Source: Emiliania huxleyi CCMP1516
Lineage: Eukaryota; Haptophyta; Isochrysidales; Noelaerhabdaceae
NCBI RefSeq assembly: GCF_000372725.1
Contig: NW_005201792.1
Coordinates: forward strand, 656,933 to 720,932
DNA length: 64,000 bases
Reading direction: 5' to 3'
Shown: positions 19,701 to 28,896 of the stretch, piece after piece
How the letters are laid out: each line of letters starts with the position of its first letter
Numbering within the stretch: the first letter of the stretch is position 1
Notes under the pieces: model-generated
What the model was told of the DNA's origin: nothing
What the model saw: only the letters and a program-made list of their open reading frames with translations
The model's database searches: none
Position numbers and translations under genes: made by a program

Positions 19701-21387
19701 GAGCGAAGCGGCAAGGACCTCGTCCTCAAGGAGGGCAAGCTCGCGCATAAGTCGCGGCAGCTCGTGGTGAAGGGCCACGCAGACTACCTGCGCGGCCTCG
19801 ACGCGCACCCGACCAAGGATTTTCTGATGGCCAGCGCGTGCAAGAGCGACCGAGTGTATATCTGGAACTGCAAGGCCAAGGAGGAGGTGGCCTTCGCCTC
19901 CTTCCCCGGTGAGCAGGCCGTCGCGTGCGCCTTCTCAAGCGATGGGCACCGGCTTGCGGTCGGCACCGTCGCGGGCAAGGTCTTCATCCTATCCGACGCC
20001 GCGCAGACGCCGGAGCAGGAAGAGGGCGGCTGGGCGGGCGAGCTCTTCCCTTTGCGGGCGAGCCAGACGCAAGCCGCGCGGATGCCCATTCGCGATTGCG
20101 TCTCAGAGATCTCAGAGCTACGCTACTCGCCTAACAACAAGATGCTGGCCGTCGCGTCGCACGATCAGGCGAGGAGGGCTCCCTTCTTCCGCCCAAGTCC
20201 ACTCCCTCCTCCCTCACTGCTCCTGCTCGGTGTAGATGATTGACATCTACAACGCTGTGGGCGACTCTTATGTGCGGCTCGCGCGCTGCAAAGGCCACTC
20301 GTCGACAGTACTACACGTGGACTGGAGCACCAACTCAAGGGTGCGCCGCCAAGACCCTCCTCCCGGAAGCGCCAACCACCATTCTCCCCCCCCCCCCCCC
20401 CCCGCTACCACCTCCACAACGCGTGTGCATATGGCATATGCACACCGCCTGTGCCCTGACCCTACGCTTCTGTGTGCGCCCTCTAGGTGTTGCAGTCGAC
20501 ATGCAGCGCACGCGAGCTGCTCTACTGGGACACGTGGTGGGGCTACGACGACGATAACTTGGGGGCTCAGCCGCGGCGGCGCATCGGCCTGCAAAACATC
20601 GAGGACCAGCGCGATGGACGGTGGGCCCGGAAGGTTGCACTGACCTTGCACCCGTAAGACTGCGTCTTTAGGCCAGCCGGTGGTGAGTAGGTGGGCGAGC
20701 TGGTCGTGCACGCTCGGCTTCAACGTGATGGGCATCTACCCCGAAGGCTACGGCACCGACGACATCAACATGGTGGCCCGCTCGCCGTGCCACCGCTTCC
20801 TTGCCGCGGCCGACGACCGAGGCCAAGCGTCATGCTGCGGCTCGGCGAGGGTGGTGCGAGGTATGACGTACAGAGCGTGCTTTTTAGGCGGAGTGATTCT
20901 GTACAACTTCCCGTCGATCGTCGACCGCCAGAAGCACTACTGGTACGCTGGCCACTCCTCCTTCGTCGAGAATGTCAAGTGGATCAAGGCGCCCATGCCG
21001 AGCGCAAAGAACCCGACAGGAGGGCCGCAGCTGCTGTGCTCCGCGGGAGGGGCCGACCGCGCGATCTTTCAGTGGAAGCTCGTTGTCGATGTGGAGCCCC
21101 CCGAGGCGGCGGCCGGTGGGGCTAGCGGCGCTGCGATCACGGCTGCGTCGCCAGAGCCGAAGCGGCTGACGGCGCTCAGTAGCCCCTCTTTCATCGAGCA
21201 GCGGGCTACGTTGGCGGAGCAGTCGGCCCTCATTCAACAGCAGGAAGAGGAGCTCGAGTCGCTCAAACGGCGAGTCGCCCGCCACGAGGCGAAACGGACG
21301 GCAGCATCCCGCGCGCCCTTGGACCCAGTGGCCGAGCCCGATGCTCCTGCAGAGGCCCCGTCAGCGTCGCACGAAGCCGTGAGCTAG
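16724..21387 (+). CDS. EML-family protein: EF-hand, HELP domain, WD40 propellers, coiled coil
   Basis: Echinoderm microtubule-associated-protein-like protein. A 14-exon model joins in frame to 1169 aa: 16724-17095, 17176-17348, 17421-17520, 17689-17749, 17826-18080, 18152-18420, 18524-18589, 18688-19071, 19164-19580, 19626-20168, 20236-20340, 20487-20620, 20691-20821, 20888-21387. It has an EF-hand (FELFDHDRSGVVSVEAF), a HELP-type region (GLYTPSDWDSR ... LELDFVYGY), then WD units typical of EML: REVAYFTAATGIVLKWE, AVCFSEDGRLVISV, GGDGEIKVWK, KGHADYLRGLDAH, WASWSCTLGFNVMGIYPEG and FVENVKWI, and a C-terminal coiled coil (IQQQEEELESLKRRVARHE). EML proteins bind microtubules through the tandem propellers; the EF-hand suggests Ca control. 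Seven of the 13 introns begin with GC. Phase agreement at every junction makes the model strong. Confidence 0.9.
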
Positions 21388-21553
21388 GACCTCTAGCTCC
21401 TAGGTTGTTGTACTCAGGTTGTTGTGTGTAAAATCCTAGATATACGTGCATGCCCACACATCACGGCGCGCGCAAACACCGCTGCCACCCTCTACTACAC
21501 CCTACACGTACTCGCACATGCACGTACTCTAGCACGTACTCTCGCACACGAGT

Positions 21554-22455
21554 TCAGGGCTCACGGTGCAGGTGGTCGTCCGGCTCGGACCGGTGCCCCT
21601 CCGCTCTGAGCGCTTCGCGCAGCCGTGCCACCTCAGCGCGCAGCTCGCACAGCTCGAGATATTCCGGCGTCGGATCCGTATTGGTCGCGACCGAGACGCG
21701 CGGTGCTGGCCGGCAAGCCAAAGCGGCGCTCGGCCGCAACCCGGCGCGCTCCGCCGCCACTCGGGCCTGCAGCGCCACACGCTGCGCCTGGAGCGACGCG
21801 TTCGCCTCGGCATTCGCTGCCGCAAAACGCACAATGGCGCCGACCGGCGGCGCGAGGGGCGGCGGCAATGCCGGCGGCGGTAGCGCCGGCGGCGGCGGCG
21901 ATGTGTCGGAGGGCGAAGGCGAGGGCGAGGGTGAGGGTGGCGACGGAGGCGTGGGCGGTGCCGGTGGCGGCGGCGTCGCCGCCACCTCTTCCGGCGGCGC
22001 AGGCGAGGCGGCGGCGGCAGCGGCGGCGGCGTCGGCTGCAGCGGCAGCGGCGGCCTCCCGCTTCGCCTTCGCCGAAGCGATTTGCCGCGCCGCTGCGAAG
22101 CGCACGATGGATGCGGCCACCTTGGCGCGCGCCGGCGAGTGCGACTGTTGCGGCGGTGGTTTTGATGGCGAGAGCGGCTCTGGCGACGGCGTCGGTCGCG
22201 CCGCCCGCCTGTCGCTCCCCGCAGCGACGTCTCGCATCGCCACTGCGAGCTCGGCGGCCGCGGCCGCGGCCTGCTTCGCCGCCCCCCTCGACTGGGCTGC
22301 GGCGGCATCCTCGCTCGAGGCAGCTTCGCTGGGGCGGGCGGCACACTCCCCCGCGCCATCGGCGCGGCCCTCTGTGTGCACCCTTCCCTCCTCCTCTCCC
22401 TCCACCGAAGCAGGGGTCAGGTCTCCCCTCTCCCCCTCAGGACCCGCCCCCACCC

Positions 22456-22499
<44 letters not shown>

Positions 22500-22924
22500 C
22501 CCGCCGCCGCTGCTGCCGCCGCTGCCGCCGCTGCCGCCGCTGCCGCTGCCGACGCCGCCGCTCCCATCTCCTCCTCATCGCGTGCTACTGCCGTCTCGGC
22601 CGCGGCTCCGCTGCCGCCGCACTCTCCCGCCGCCGCGGGGCCCTTGGCGGGCGGCTGCTCTGCTGCGGCCGGTCGCTCCGGCTGCTGGCCAGCGGGAGGC
22701 AGGTCGGCGGGCGGCAAAGCGGTGGGGGGCGGCTCGGCTGTGCCGGTGGCCGAAGGCAGCTCGAGAGCGAGCGAGTGCACCTGTGGAGAGAGTGCTCAAT
22801 GGTGGCGGTCTGGTGGTGGTGTGGTTTGGGACGGGTCAAGCTCTTCCTTGATCGGCCGCTTGGTGAATCGATCTTCCTCGAGCTCGACGACGATCTCGTC
22901 GCTCTCGCCTTCGATGCGGCACGC
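21554..22924 (-). CDS. Ala-rich low-complexity protein with C-terminal coiled coil
   Basis: The main exon (22780 to 21554) follows an AG acceptor and encodes long Ala, Pro and Ala/Pro/Ser tracts, two related units (KVAASIVRFAAARQIASAKAK and VGAIVRFAAANAEANAS) and a terminal coiled coil (YLELCELRAEVARLREAL). A small upstream exon around 22833-22924 is plausible (RIEGESDEIVVELEEDRFTK), and a further one near 23330-23450 could give VGQRVRVVEKSPLV; together they look like a small SH3/Tudor-type beta domain, but I could not make the junctions agree in phase, so the 5' part is tentative. No function recognised. Convergent with the EML gene, 166 bases apart. Confidence 0.45.
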
Positions 22925-23149
22925 CTATACACGCGCACACGCCGCAGCGCGCCGCTGGAGGGGGGCGCGGGGCGGGGGAGCGCGCGGCTCACTGCGGCGG
23001 GGACCCATCCGAGCGAGCCGGATAGGAAGCTGAGGACTGGCACCTGGAGTCACCCGTGTGGGTTGCGTGGGGCGTGGCGGCGTGAGGGGTCTGTTGCGGG
23101 TGGGGTGGGGTGGTGGGTTGCGGTCTGGCGAGCTGGCGGGAGGTGAGCG

Positions 23150-23348
23150 GCTCTCTCGGAGGCGTGTCTCGGAGGCGTGTCTCGGAGGCGTGTCTCGCAC
23201 CACGAGCGGGCTCTTCTCTTCTCTTCTCTTCTCTGTCTCGCACCACGAGCGGGCTCTTCTAGGAAGTGTCTAGGAAGTGTCTAGGAAGTGTCTAGGAAGT
23301 GTCTTGGAAGTGTCTAGGAAGTGTCTCGCACCACGAGCGGGCTCTTCT
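23150..23348. repeat. Cluster of tandem repeats with three copies of a putative exon edge
   Basis: GTCTCGCACCACGAGCGGGC followed by TCTTCT occurs at 23192-23217, 23235-23260 and 23323-23348. It is separated by a TCTCT run and by about six copies of an 11-base unit AGGAAGTGTCT; before it lie three copies of GGAGGCGTGTCTC. On the minus strand the 26-base segment reads as coding EKSPLV followed by a GTGCGAG splice-donor-like sequence. Confidence 0.75.
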
Positions 23349-23467
23349 CGACCACGCGCACACGCTGTCCGACGAGCGCCTGGGGCGGAAGCGGCGGGGC
23401 GACGGCGTCCAAGGCGGTGCACGCTTCGGCACGAGGTGCGTTGCAGCGGCGGCGGAAAAGGGTGTCT

Positions 23468-24130
23468 TCAGATGGTGTCGTGCAGTTTTATGTGGTCAGT
23501 GCTGGGCCGAGGGCAGTAGTGCGCCTCTCCGCGCGACCGCATCGCCGTCTGCAGGAGGCGGGCGCACTCGGGGTGCCCGTTGCGCGTCGCGCGCCCAATA
23601 ATGCCCGGCAGCAGCTTCACGCCCGGCGCGGTGGGCTGCAGTGCGGCGCCGCGCCGCAGCAGCGCCTCGACGATGCCGTCGTGGCCCAGCACGGCGGCGC
23701 GATAGAGGGCGGGATGGCCCTGGGCGTCCGTGAGGTCGAGCTGTGCGCCGCGCTCGAGCAGGAGCTCGGCCACGCCCGCGTGGCCGTTGATGCATGCGCG
23801 CATGAGCGCGGTGCAGCCCTGCACGTCGGGAGTGTCGAGCTGAGCGCCAGCATGCAGCAGGGCGGTCACGCACTCCAGATGGCCCAGATCGGCGGCGATA
23901 TTGAGCGAGGTTTTGCCGTGGCTGTTACACCGGTCCAGCAGGGACTTGCCGTGCTCCAAGAGCAGCGGCAGCACCGCATGGTGGCCACCTTCGCACGCAG
24001 CATGCAGGGCTGTCTTGCCGCCCGGCTCGCTCTTCCGGCACTCTCTGCGGAAGCGCTGCGCGTTGTTTACGAGCTGCTGCACCTTGCCGACGTCTCCGCG
24101 GCCGGCTGCCAGGATCAAGGTGTCGGGCAT
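23468..24130 (-). CDS. Ankyrin-repeat protein (220 aa)
   Basis: Single-exon frame from the ATG at 24130. It contains five to six ankyrin repeats: DTLILAAGRGDVGKVQQLV, GKTALHAACEGGHHAVLPLL, GKTSLNIAADLGHLECVTAL, GCTALMRACINGHAGVAELL and GHPALYRAAVLGHDGIVEAL, ending with a degenerate repeat (RATRNGHPECARLLQ). There is no signal peptide or extra domain, so it is probably a cytoplasmic or nuclear protein-protein interaction module. The stop is at 23468. Partner unknown. Confidence 0.8.
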   Translation of the reverse strand: MPDTLILAAGRGDVGKVQQLVNNAQRFRRECRKSEPGGKTALHAACEGGHHAVLPLLLEHGKSLLDRCNSHGKTSLNIAADLGHLECVTALLHAGAQLDTPDVQGCTALMRACINGHAGVAELLLERGAQLDLTDAQGHPALYRAAVLGHDGIVEALLRRGAALQPTAPGVKLLPGIIGRATRNGHPECARLLQTAMRSRGEAHYCPRPSTDHIKLHDTI

Positions 24131-24525
24131 ATTGCGCGCGCAGAGAGCAAATGGCTCGGCGGCAAAGAGGCAGCGTCGTGCGCAGTGGCGCGTCTTTTTT
24201 TTCTATAGGGTGAGGCGGCGTGCCGTTTCCCGATCCCTCCTTGCTGGCTTCTTGAATCTGCGGTGACTCCACACGTTACTTTATGGTGTGCCACACAATA
24301 CAACATGCAACAGATCAAGCGAGCAGAGCCCAGAGAGAATCACAAAAAATGCCAGTTGGGGGGCGACAAGACAGGGGCCGGGGGGGGCGACAAGACACGG
24401 ACGCGCTCGGCGCTCCGTTCCTACCGATACATGTAGCGCTCATTGCGCGTCCTCTTGCCCTTGCGCACGGGCATTGCCTCCTCGAGTTGCCTCCTTGGCC
24501 AACTGCTTGCTCTCGGCTAAGCCCA
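24131..24525. other. Intergenic spacer, 395 bases
   Basis: Lies between the kelch gene stop (24526) and the ankyrin start (24130), both on the minus strand. Contains a doubled G-rich segment (GGGGGGCGACAAGACA at 24359 and again at 24380) and no coding frame I can support. It should hold the ankyrin promoter. Confidence 0.5.
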
Positions 24526-25671
24526 CTAAATCAAGACTGCGACAGAAGCGCGTCGCAATTTCCCCATCGGCACCACTGCCTCCCACGCATTCGTGGCGGG
24601 ATCGTACCGCTCCACCGAGCGGAGGGCGTGGTAGCCGGCATCCTCTCCTCCCACCGCATACAGCTTGCCGTCAAGCTCTGCCACGGCGTGATAACGCCGC
24701 GCCTCTGCCATCGGCGCCACCGCTTCCCACGCATCCAGCGCCGGGTCGTACCGCTCCACCGAGGTGAGGTCGCCATCGCTGAAGCCGCCCACAGCGTACA
24801 GCTTGCCGTCGAGCCCCGCCACGGCGAGATCGTCCCGCACCGTCCCCATCGACGCCACTGCCTCCCACGCATTCAGTGCCGGGTCGTACCGCTCGACTGA
24901 GCTAGGGTATTCGCTGCCGCCGCCCACAGCATACAGCTTGCCTTCGAGCACCGCGACGGCGGGATCATGCCGCGCCGTCGCCATCGGCGCCACCGCCTCC
25001 CACGCTTTCGTCGCGGGATCGTACCGCTCGACTGAGCTGAGGTCGCCGTCGTCGTTGTTGAACCCGCCCACAGCATAGACCTTGCCGTCGAGCACCGCCA
25101 TGCCGTGAGAAGACCGTGCCTCTGCCATCGGCGCCACCGCCTCCCACGCTTTCGTTTCAAAGACGTACCGCTCCACCAGGTTGGACGCTGCGAAGTTTAT
25201 GTGTCCGCCCGCCGCGTAGAGCTTGCCATCGAGTACAGCCGTGCGGACAAACGTGCGTGCCGCAGGCATCGGCGCCACAGGCTCCTCCTCCCACTCATTT
25301 GTGGACGCGTCGTACCGCTCCAGCGAGCTGATGAGGCGTCCAGCGTTGCCTTCGCCGCCAAACACGGTCAGGCGCAGCCTCTCGCGCTTCGGCAGCGTCT
25401 GCTTCCAGCCGCGGCGCCACGCGCGGCACGTCCCCTTGACGGCGTGCCCCTTGGTCGGCAGCTGGGCGAGGATGTGCGGGGCGAGGTCCGGCGAGAGGAG
25501 GACCTCGGAGAGCACCCACTCGGGCTGCTCCACGAGCCGTGCGGCGTGCTCCTCCGCCACGCGCAGCGCGGCGTCGCTCGCGCCCGCCTGCGCCTCGATG
25601 ATGGCGCACAGCTGCGCTGGCGAGAGGCCCGCGACGCGGGCGCCGATGCGGTGGGAGGCCGTGTTGCACAC
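24526..25671 (-). CDS. F-box-like / kelch-repeat protein
   Basis: About 381 aa. The N-terminal third carries an F-box-like helix set (LSPDLAPHILAQLPTKGHAV followed by KGTCRAWRRGW). Then come six kelch blades with the double-Gly and Tyr...Trp signature: SSLERYDASTNEWEEE, GKLYAAGG, GKVYAVGGFNNDDGD, SSVERYDPATKAWEAVAPM and repeated DGKLYAVGG. Such proteins act as substrate adaptors of SCF ubiquitin ligases. The open frame has no ATG before residue 1 (the first codon is GTG at 25671), so either a short upstream exon supplies the start or a downstream ATG is used; the true start is unresolved. Head-to-head with EMC2. Confidence 0.8.
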   Translation of the reverse strand: MCNTASHRIGARVAGLSPAQLCAIIEAQAGASDAALRVAEEHAARLVEQPEWVLSEVLLSPDLAPHILAQLPTKGHAVKGTCRAWRRGWKQTLPKRERLRLTVFGGEGNAGRLISSLERYDASTNEWEEEPVAPMPAARTFVRTAVLDGKLYAAGGHINFAASNLVERYVFETKAWEAVAPMAEARSSHGMAVLDGKVYAVGGFNNDDGDLSSVERYDPATKAWEAVAPMATARHDPAVAVLEGKLYAVGGGSEYPSSVERYDPALNAWEAVASMGTVRDDLAVAGLDGKLYAVGGFSDGDLTSVERYDPALDAWEAVAPMAEARRYHAVAELDGKLYAVGGEDAGYHALRSVERYDPATNAWEAVVPMGKLRRASVAVLI

Positions 25672-25850
25672 GCCGAGGGGGCTCGTGGATGCCGGACCTC
25701 GGAGGTCGAGGAGAGCGAGAAGCGAAAATTCACCTTAATTATTTTTTCGGGGGCAACAAACGGAGAAAAAACACACCGCGAGAAAAAAAGAATTTTTCCG
25801 GTAACTGCGCCCACGCCCGCTCCAAAGCCGACGCTGCTGCACGCTGCGGC
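25672..25850. promoter_or_regulatory. Candidate bidirectional promoter between kelch gene and EMC2
   Basis: Only about 180 bases separate the minus-strand kelch frame from the EMC2 ATG at 25851. The middle (25738-25800) is unusually A/T-rich for this region (TTAATTATTTTTTC, GAAAAAACACACCG, AAAAAAAGAATTTTT), which fits a nucleosome-poor shared promoter. Inferred from spacing and composition only. Confidence 0.35.
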
Positions 25851-27524
25851 ATGTCGGCGCTCGCCGAGGCGGAGGCGGCATGCGCGCCTTACGGGAACGA
25901 GCCCTCGCGCTGCGGCTTTGAGCTGTCGCGCTCGCTGCTGCTCGCTGTGCGCGAGTCGCGCGCGCACCGCCCCGACCTCGTCCTCAAGTTCGGGCAGTAT
26001 CTCTTGCGGTCGCACGCCGGCCGCCTCGGCGCCGAGGTCTGGGCTATGTACGAGCAAGTCTACATCGCGCTCCTGCACTATGGCCGCCGCCCCCGCGCGG
26101 CCGGCAGCGGCGCAGAGGAGCCGTCGGAGGAGATGCGGCTCGCCTCTGAGTACTACTCCCTGCTCGCGGCGCGCTTCCCCGACTCGATGCGCGTCAAGCG
26201 GCTCGAGGGAATGATGTGCAGACACGCCTCCGAGACTCTCCCTCACACGTCTCGCCGACTGCACGCGCCGCCTTGCCCTCACCCACCCCCGTCCGCCCGA
26301 CGTCCGCTGCTGACGTCCGCCGACACGTCCGACGACACGCCCCCGACCCGCCTTGCTTTGGCCGCCCCTTCAAGGTGGGAGGCCAAGGGGGAGTACGACA
26401 TGGCGATGGCGGACTACGACGAGATCCTGGAGGAGGAGCCGAACAACCTCGCCGCGCTCAAGCGGCAGGTGGCCCTTTTGCGCGCGCGCGGCAAGCCGGC
26501 CGAGGCTGCGAAGCGGCGCGCGGCCGTAGAGCGCAGACACCCTTCCACACACAGCCCGAGGGGGTCCCCTGCTGCGAGGGGATCCCCTGCTGCGAGGGGG
26601 TCCCCTGCTGCGGCTGCAGAGACACGACTCGTGTGTCACACGGCGTGCTCTCGCCTCGGAGGCGGAGGCCGGAAGGGCCTCGCCGCGGGGCTGGGGCTGG
26701 CACGCGCGAGGCGTGGTCCTCTCCCCTACAGCTCCCCCCCCCCCCCCCCCACGCGCGCGCGCAGGCTCGCGGCGCATCTCGAGGTCGTCGGGTCAGACGC
26801 CGACGGTGCGACACACCCTCCCTCCTCTCCGCTCTCTTTTCTCAAAGACGAGGCGTCTGCACCGGCGCGGGGCTGTGTGGCGTGCTTCCGCCCCGCCGTG
26901 CCACCCCCTCGGCCCCTCCCCCGCTGCTGCATGCCCAACCCGCCCTCGCCTCCCCCCCCCCGCCCCACCAGGCTGGCTGCAGCTCTGCGACCTCTACCTC
27001 TCTCAGGCGCAGTACCAGCGCGCCAAGTTCTGCATGGAGGAGCCGCCGCCGCCGCCCTCCTGGCCCCTCCCCGCAGCCCCCCGAGAGGGTGCTCGACCCC
27101 TCGTTGCAGGAGCTGCTGCTTCTCAACCCCATGGCGTACATCCACCACCTGCGCTACGCAGAGATCCTCCTCACCCTCGGCGGCATCGACAAGGGCGGCA
27201 ACGCGGACCTCGTGCGGACGGCGCGAGCGCACCGCCCGAGAGGACGCGGGAGTACCCGCGAGTGCGATGACCTAAGCGCGGCGTGCCGCGTAGGCGCGAA
27301 AGTACTTTGCGCACTCGCTCGACCTCAAGCCGAGGGGCAACCTGCGCGCGCTGTACGGGCTGCTCCTCTGCTGCGCCGCGGCGCCAAAGGGGCAAAAGAC
27401 GGCCGCCGAGGTGGAGGAGCTCGGCGCGTGCGCGCAGAAGAAGCTGCTCGAGGAGTACGGCGAGGCCAAGGCGACGTCGATGCTGGACACCGTCAAGGCG
27501 ATGTCCACCGCGCTGCTCAGCTGA
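25851..27524 (+). CDS. EMC2: ER membrane protein complex subunit 2 (EMC2)
   Basis: The TPR subunit of the ER membrane protein complex, which inserts tail-anchored and multipass proteins into the ER; EMC2 is on the cytosolic side. An in-frame model of 323 aa uses exons 25851-26215, 26375-26530, 26765-26805, 26972-27039, 27110-27220 and 27294-27524. Diagnostic blocks: KFGQYLLRSHAGRLGAEVW, EQVYIALLHYGR, RFPDSMRVKRLEGM, WEAKGEYDMAMADYDEILEE, WLQLCDLYLSQAQYQRAKF, MAYIHHLRYAEILLTLGG, RKYFAHSLDLKPRGN and LRALYGLLLCC. Length is close to the usual 290-300 aa. Intron donors are GT, GC, GT, GA and GC; the fourth (27040-27109, GAGCCG...TTGCAG) keeps phase only as a GA-AG intron. Confidence 0.92.
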
Positions 27525-28009
27525 GGCGCGCGGGGCCCTCTGCCAGCCGAGCCTGGCAGGCTCTCTGCTGTGTTCCGCTCAGCCGAGGCGCGCTCGTCGG
27601 CCCCCCTGTGGCTAGCGCCAGCCTCGGCCACGCGCTTGCTGCCACCTCGCCGTGCGAGCGACACGAGCGGGACTCGGCGGACGGCGCGTGGAGAAAGCAT
27701 CAGCTTACAGCTGTCGCACGGGTGCGGCCTCGGCCGCTCACTCCGCTTTGTGTATTTCGCTCTTTGCGTACCCCAGCACCGATGTGCATCTGGGAGAAGT
27801 TTTTATTTTCTGGGATTTCATTGTGCGTCACGGGCTCACCGGCCCGGGAAAAACGATTATCGAGGTAAATGCCAAAAAAATTACGACTATGACCAGGGTT
27901 TGCCCACACTGCACAGAAGGACCTTATCATTTGTGATTTGAGCGTGTCCAATGATTAGGCTTGTCGGCGTAACAACAGACAAGACAAGAAAAAACACCCC
28001 GCTCCCCGG
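27525..28009. other. Intergenic, no gene seen
   Basis: 3' flank of EMC2. 27760-27950 is less GC-rich than its surroundings. No supported coding frame. Confidence 0.5.
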
Positions 28010-28330
28010 ATCCTGCTGACCAAGTTCCTCTTTTGTAACTTGTAGCTGCTATAGCTCGATCGGTCAACAGACAACACCGCCACATCACCGCCGACGTCTC
28101 CCAGTGAGACGATGGAGAGGGGGGACGACACTGCCTCGGCAGCGTGCACCTCGATCCTGTACCGTGCGGTTTGTTATGACCCCCCCTAATGAACACACCA
28201 ACCAGACAACAAGTTAGATTTGTTTGGTATTGCTAAAAATCTCTCTCCCAACCAGTGAGGGAGGGCGAGACGATCGAGGGGTCCCGTACCACGCGGAATC
28301 GACCCTATCCAGTGCTCAAGTGCTCAAGAC
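28010..28330 (+). repeat. Dispersed repeat B, copy 2
   Basis: Same order of blocks as 1212-1440 but with two insertions: an extra segment between CAAGTTCCTCTT and GCTCGATCGGTCA, and about 55 bases (CCAGACAACAAGTTAGATTT ...) between AATGAACACACCA and CCAGTGAGGGAGGGCGAGAC. Confidence 0.7.
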
Positions 28331-28390
28331 AAGAAAATGACGCACGCGCTCAGGGACGAGGCGCCGCAGTCGGTACAAAATATGTCCCGG

Positions 28391-28830
28391 TACAGTGGGT
28401 TGCGGGCATTAAGAAAACGTCGCATTAAGAAACCCTACCAAGAGATTTCCGCAAAAATCTAAGAAACCACGGCGCGCCGCAGGCGCGGCCCCGAGAAAAG
28501 GCCAGACACGAGTCTCGAGTGTGAACGGGAGCCCCAGCTCAAAATTTCTCTTCGCCTGCGGCGCGCGCACTTGTCACTTTCCAAGTCTACGGTGTTCTGA
28601 GTGGAGTGGAGATGGAGGCGTGTGTGCGTCTTCCCGTCATCCAGAGAGCCGACTCGGCGGCAGACTCTGGCATCGCCCTCGCGGACCGCAGCTTACCTCT
28701 TACCTAAAATCCTTAGGAGGCCGGCCGGAGCTAAGAAACCACGGCGTGGGGTGGATGAGGGCTGTGGAAAGGCTTAGAAACGGCGGCGTGCCGCCGAATC
28801 CTGTTTTCTTAATGCCCGCAACCCACTGTA
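28391..28830. mobile_element. TA-flanked MITE with 26-base inverted termini (Tc1/mariner-like)
   Basis: CAGTGGGTTGCGGGCATTAA followed by GAAAAC at 28393-28418 is exactly inverted at 28803-28828, and both ends are bounded by TA (28391-28392 and 28829-28830), the target duplication of Tc1/mariner elements, whose ends often begin CAGT. The internal 380 bases encode no transposase but hold repeated CTAAGAAACCACGGCG segments (28461 and 28733). The element sits about 70 bases before the start of the GT41 gene. Confidence 0.7.
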
Positions 28831-28896
28831 GAAGGCCATCGGAGATCGTTCCGCGCTCCGCGATCAAACTTTTGCGCCGCGTTGGCAAGACTCGCA

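Noticed and set aside
20652-20671. An 18-base micro-intron (GTAAGACTGCGTCTTTAG) in the EML gene
   Set aside because: A 70-base intron from 20621 to 20690 keeps phase and yields the EML-typical WASWSCTLGFNVMGIYP, so the micro-intron is not needed.
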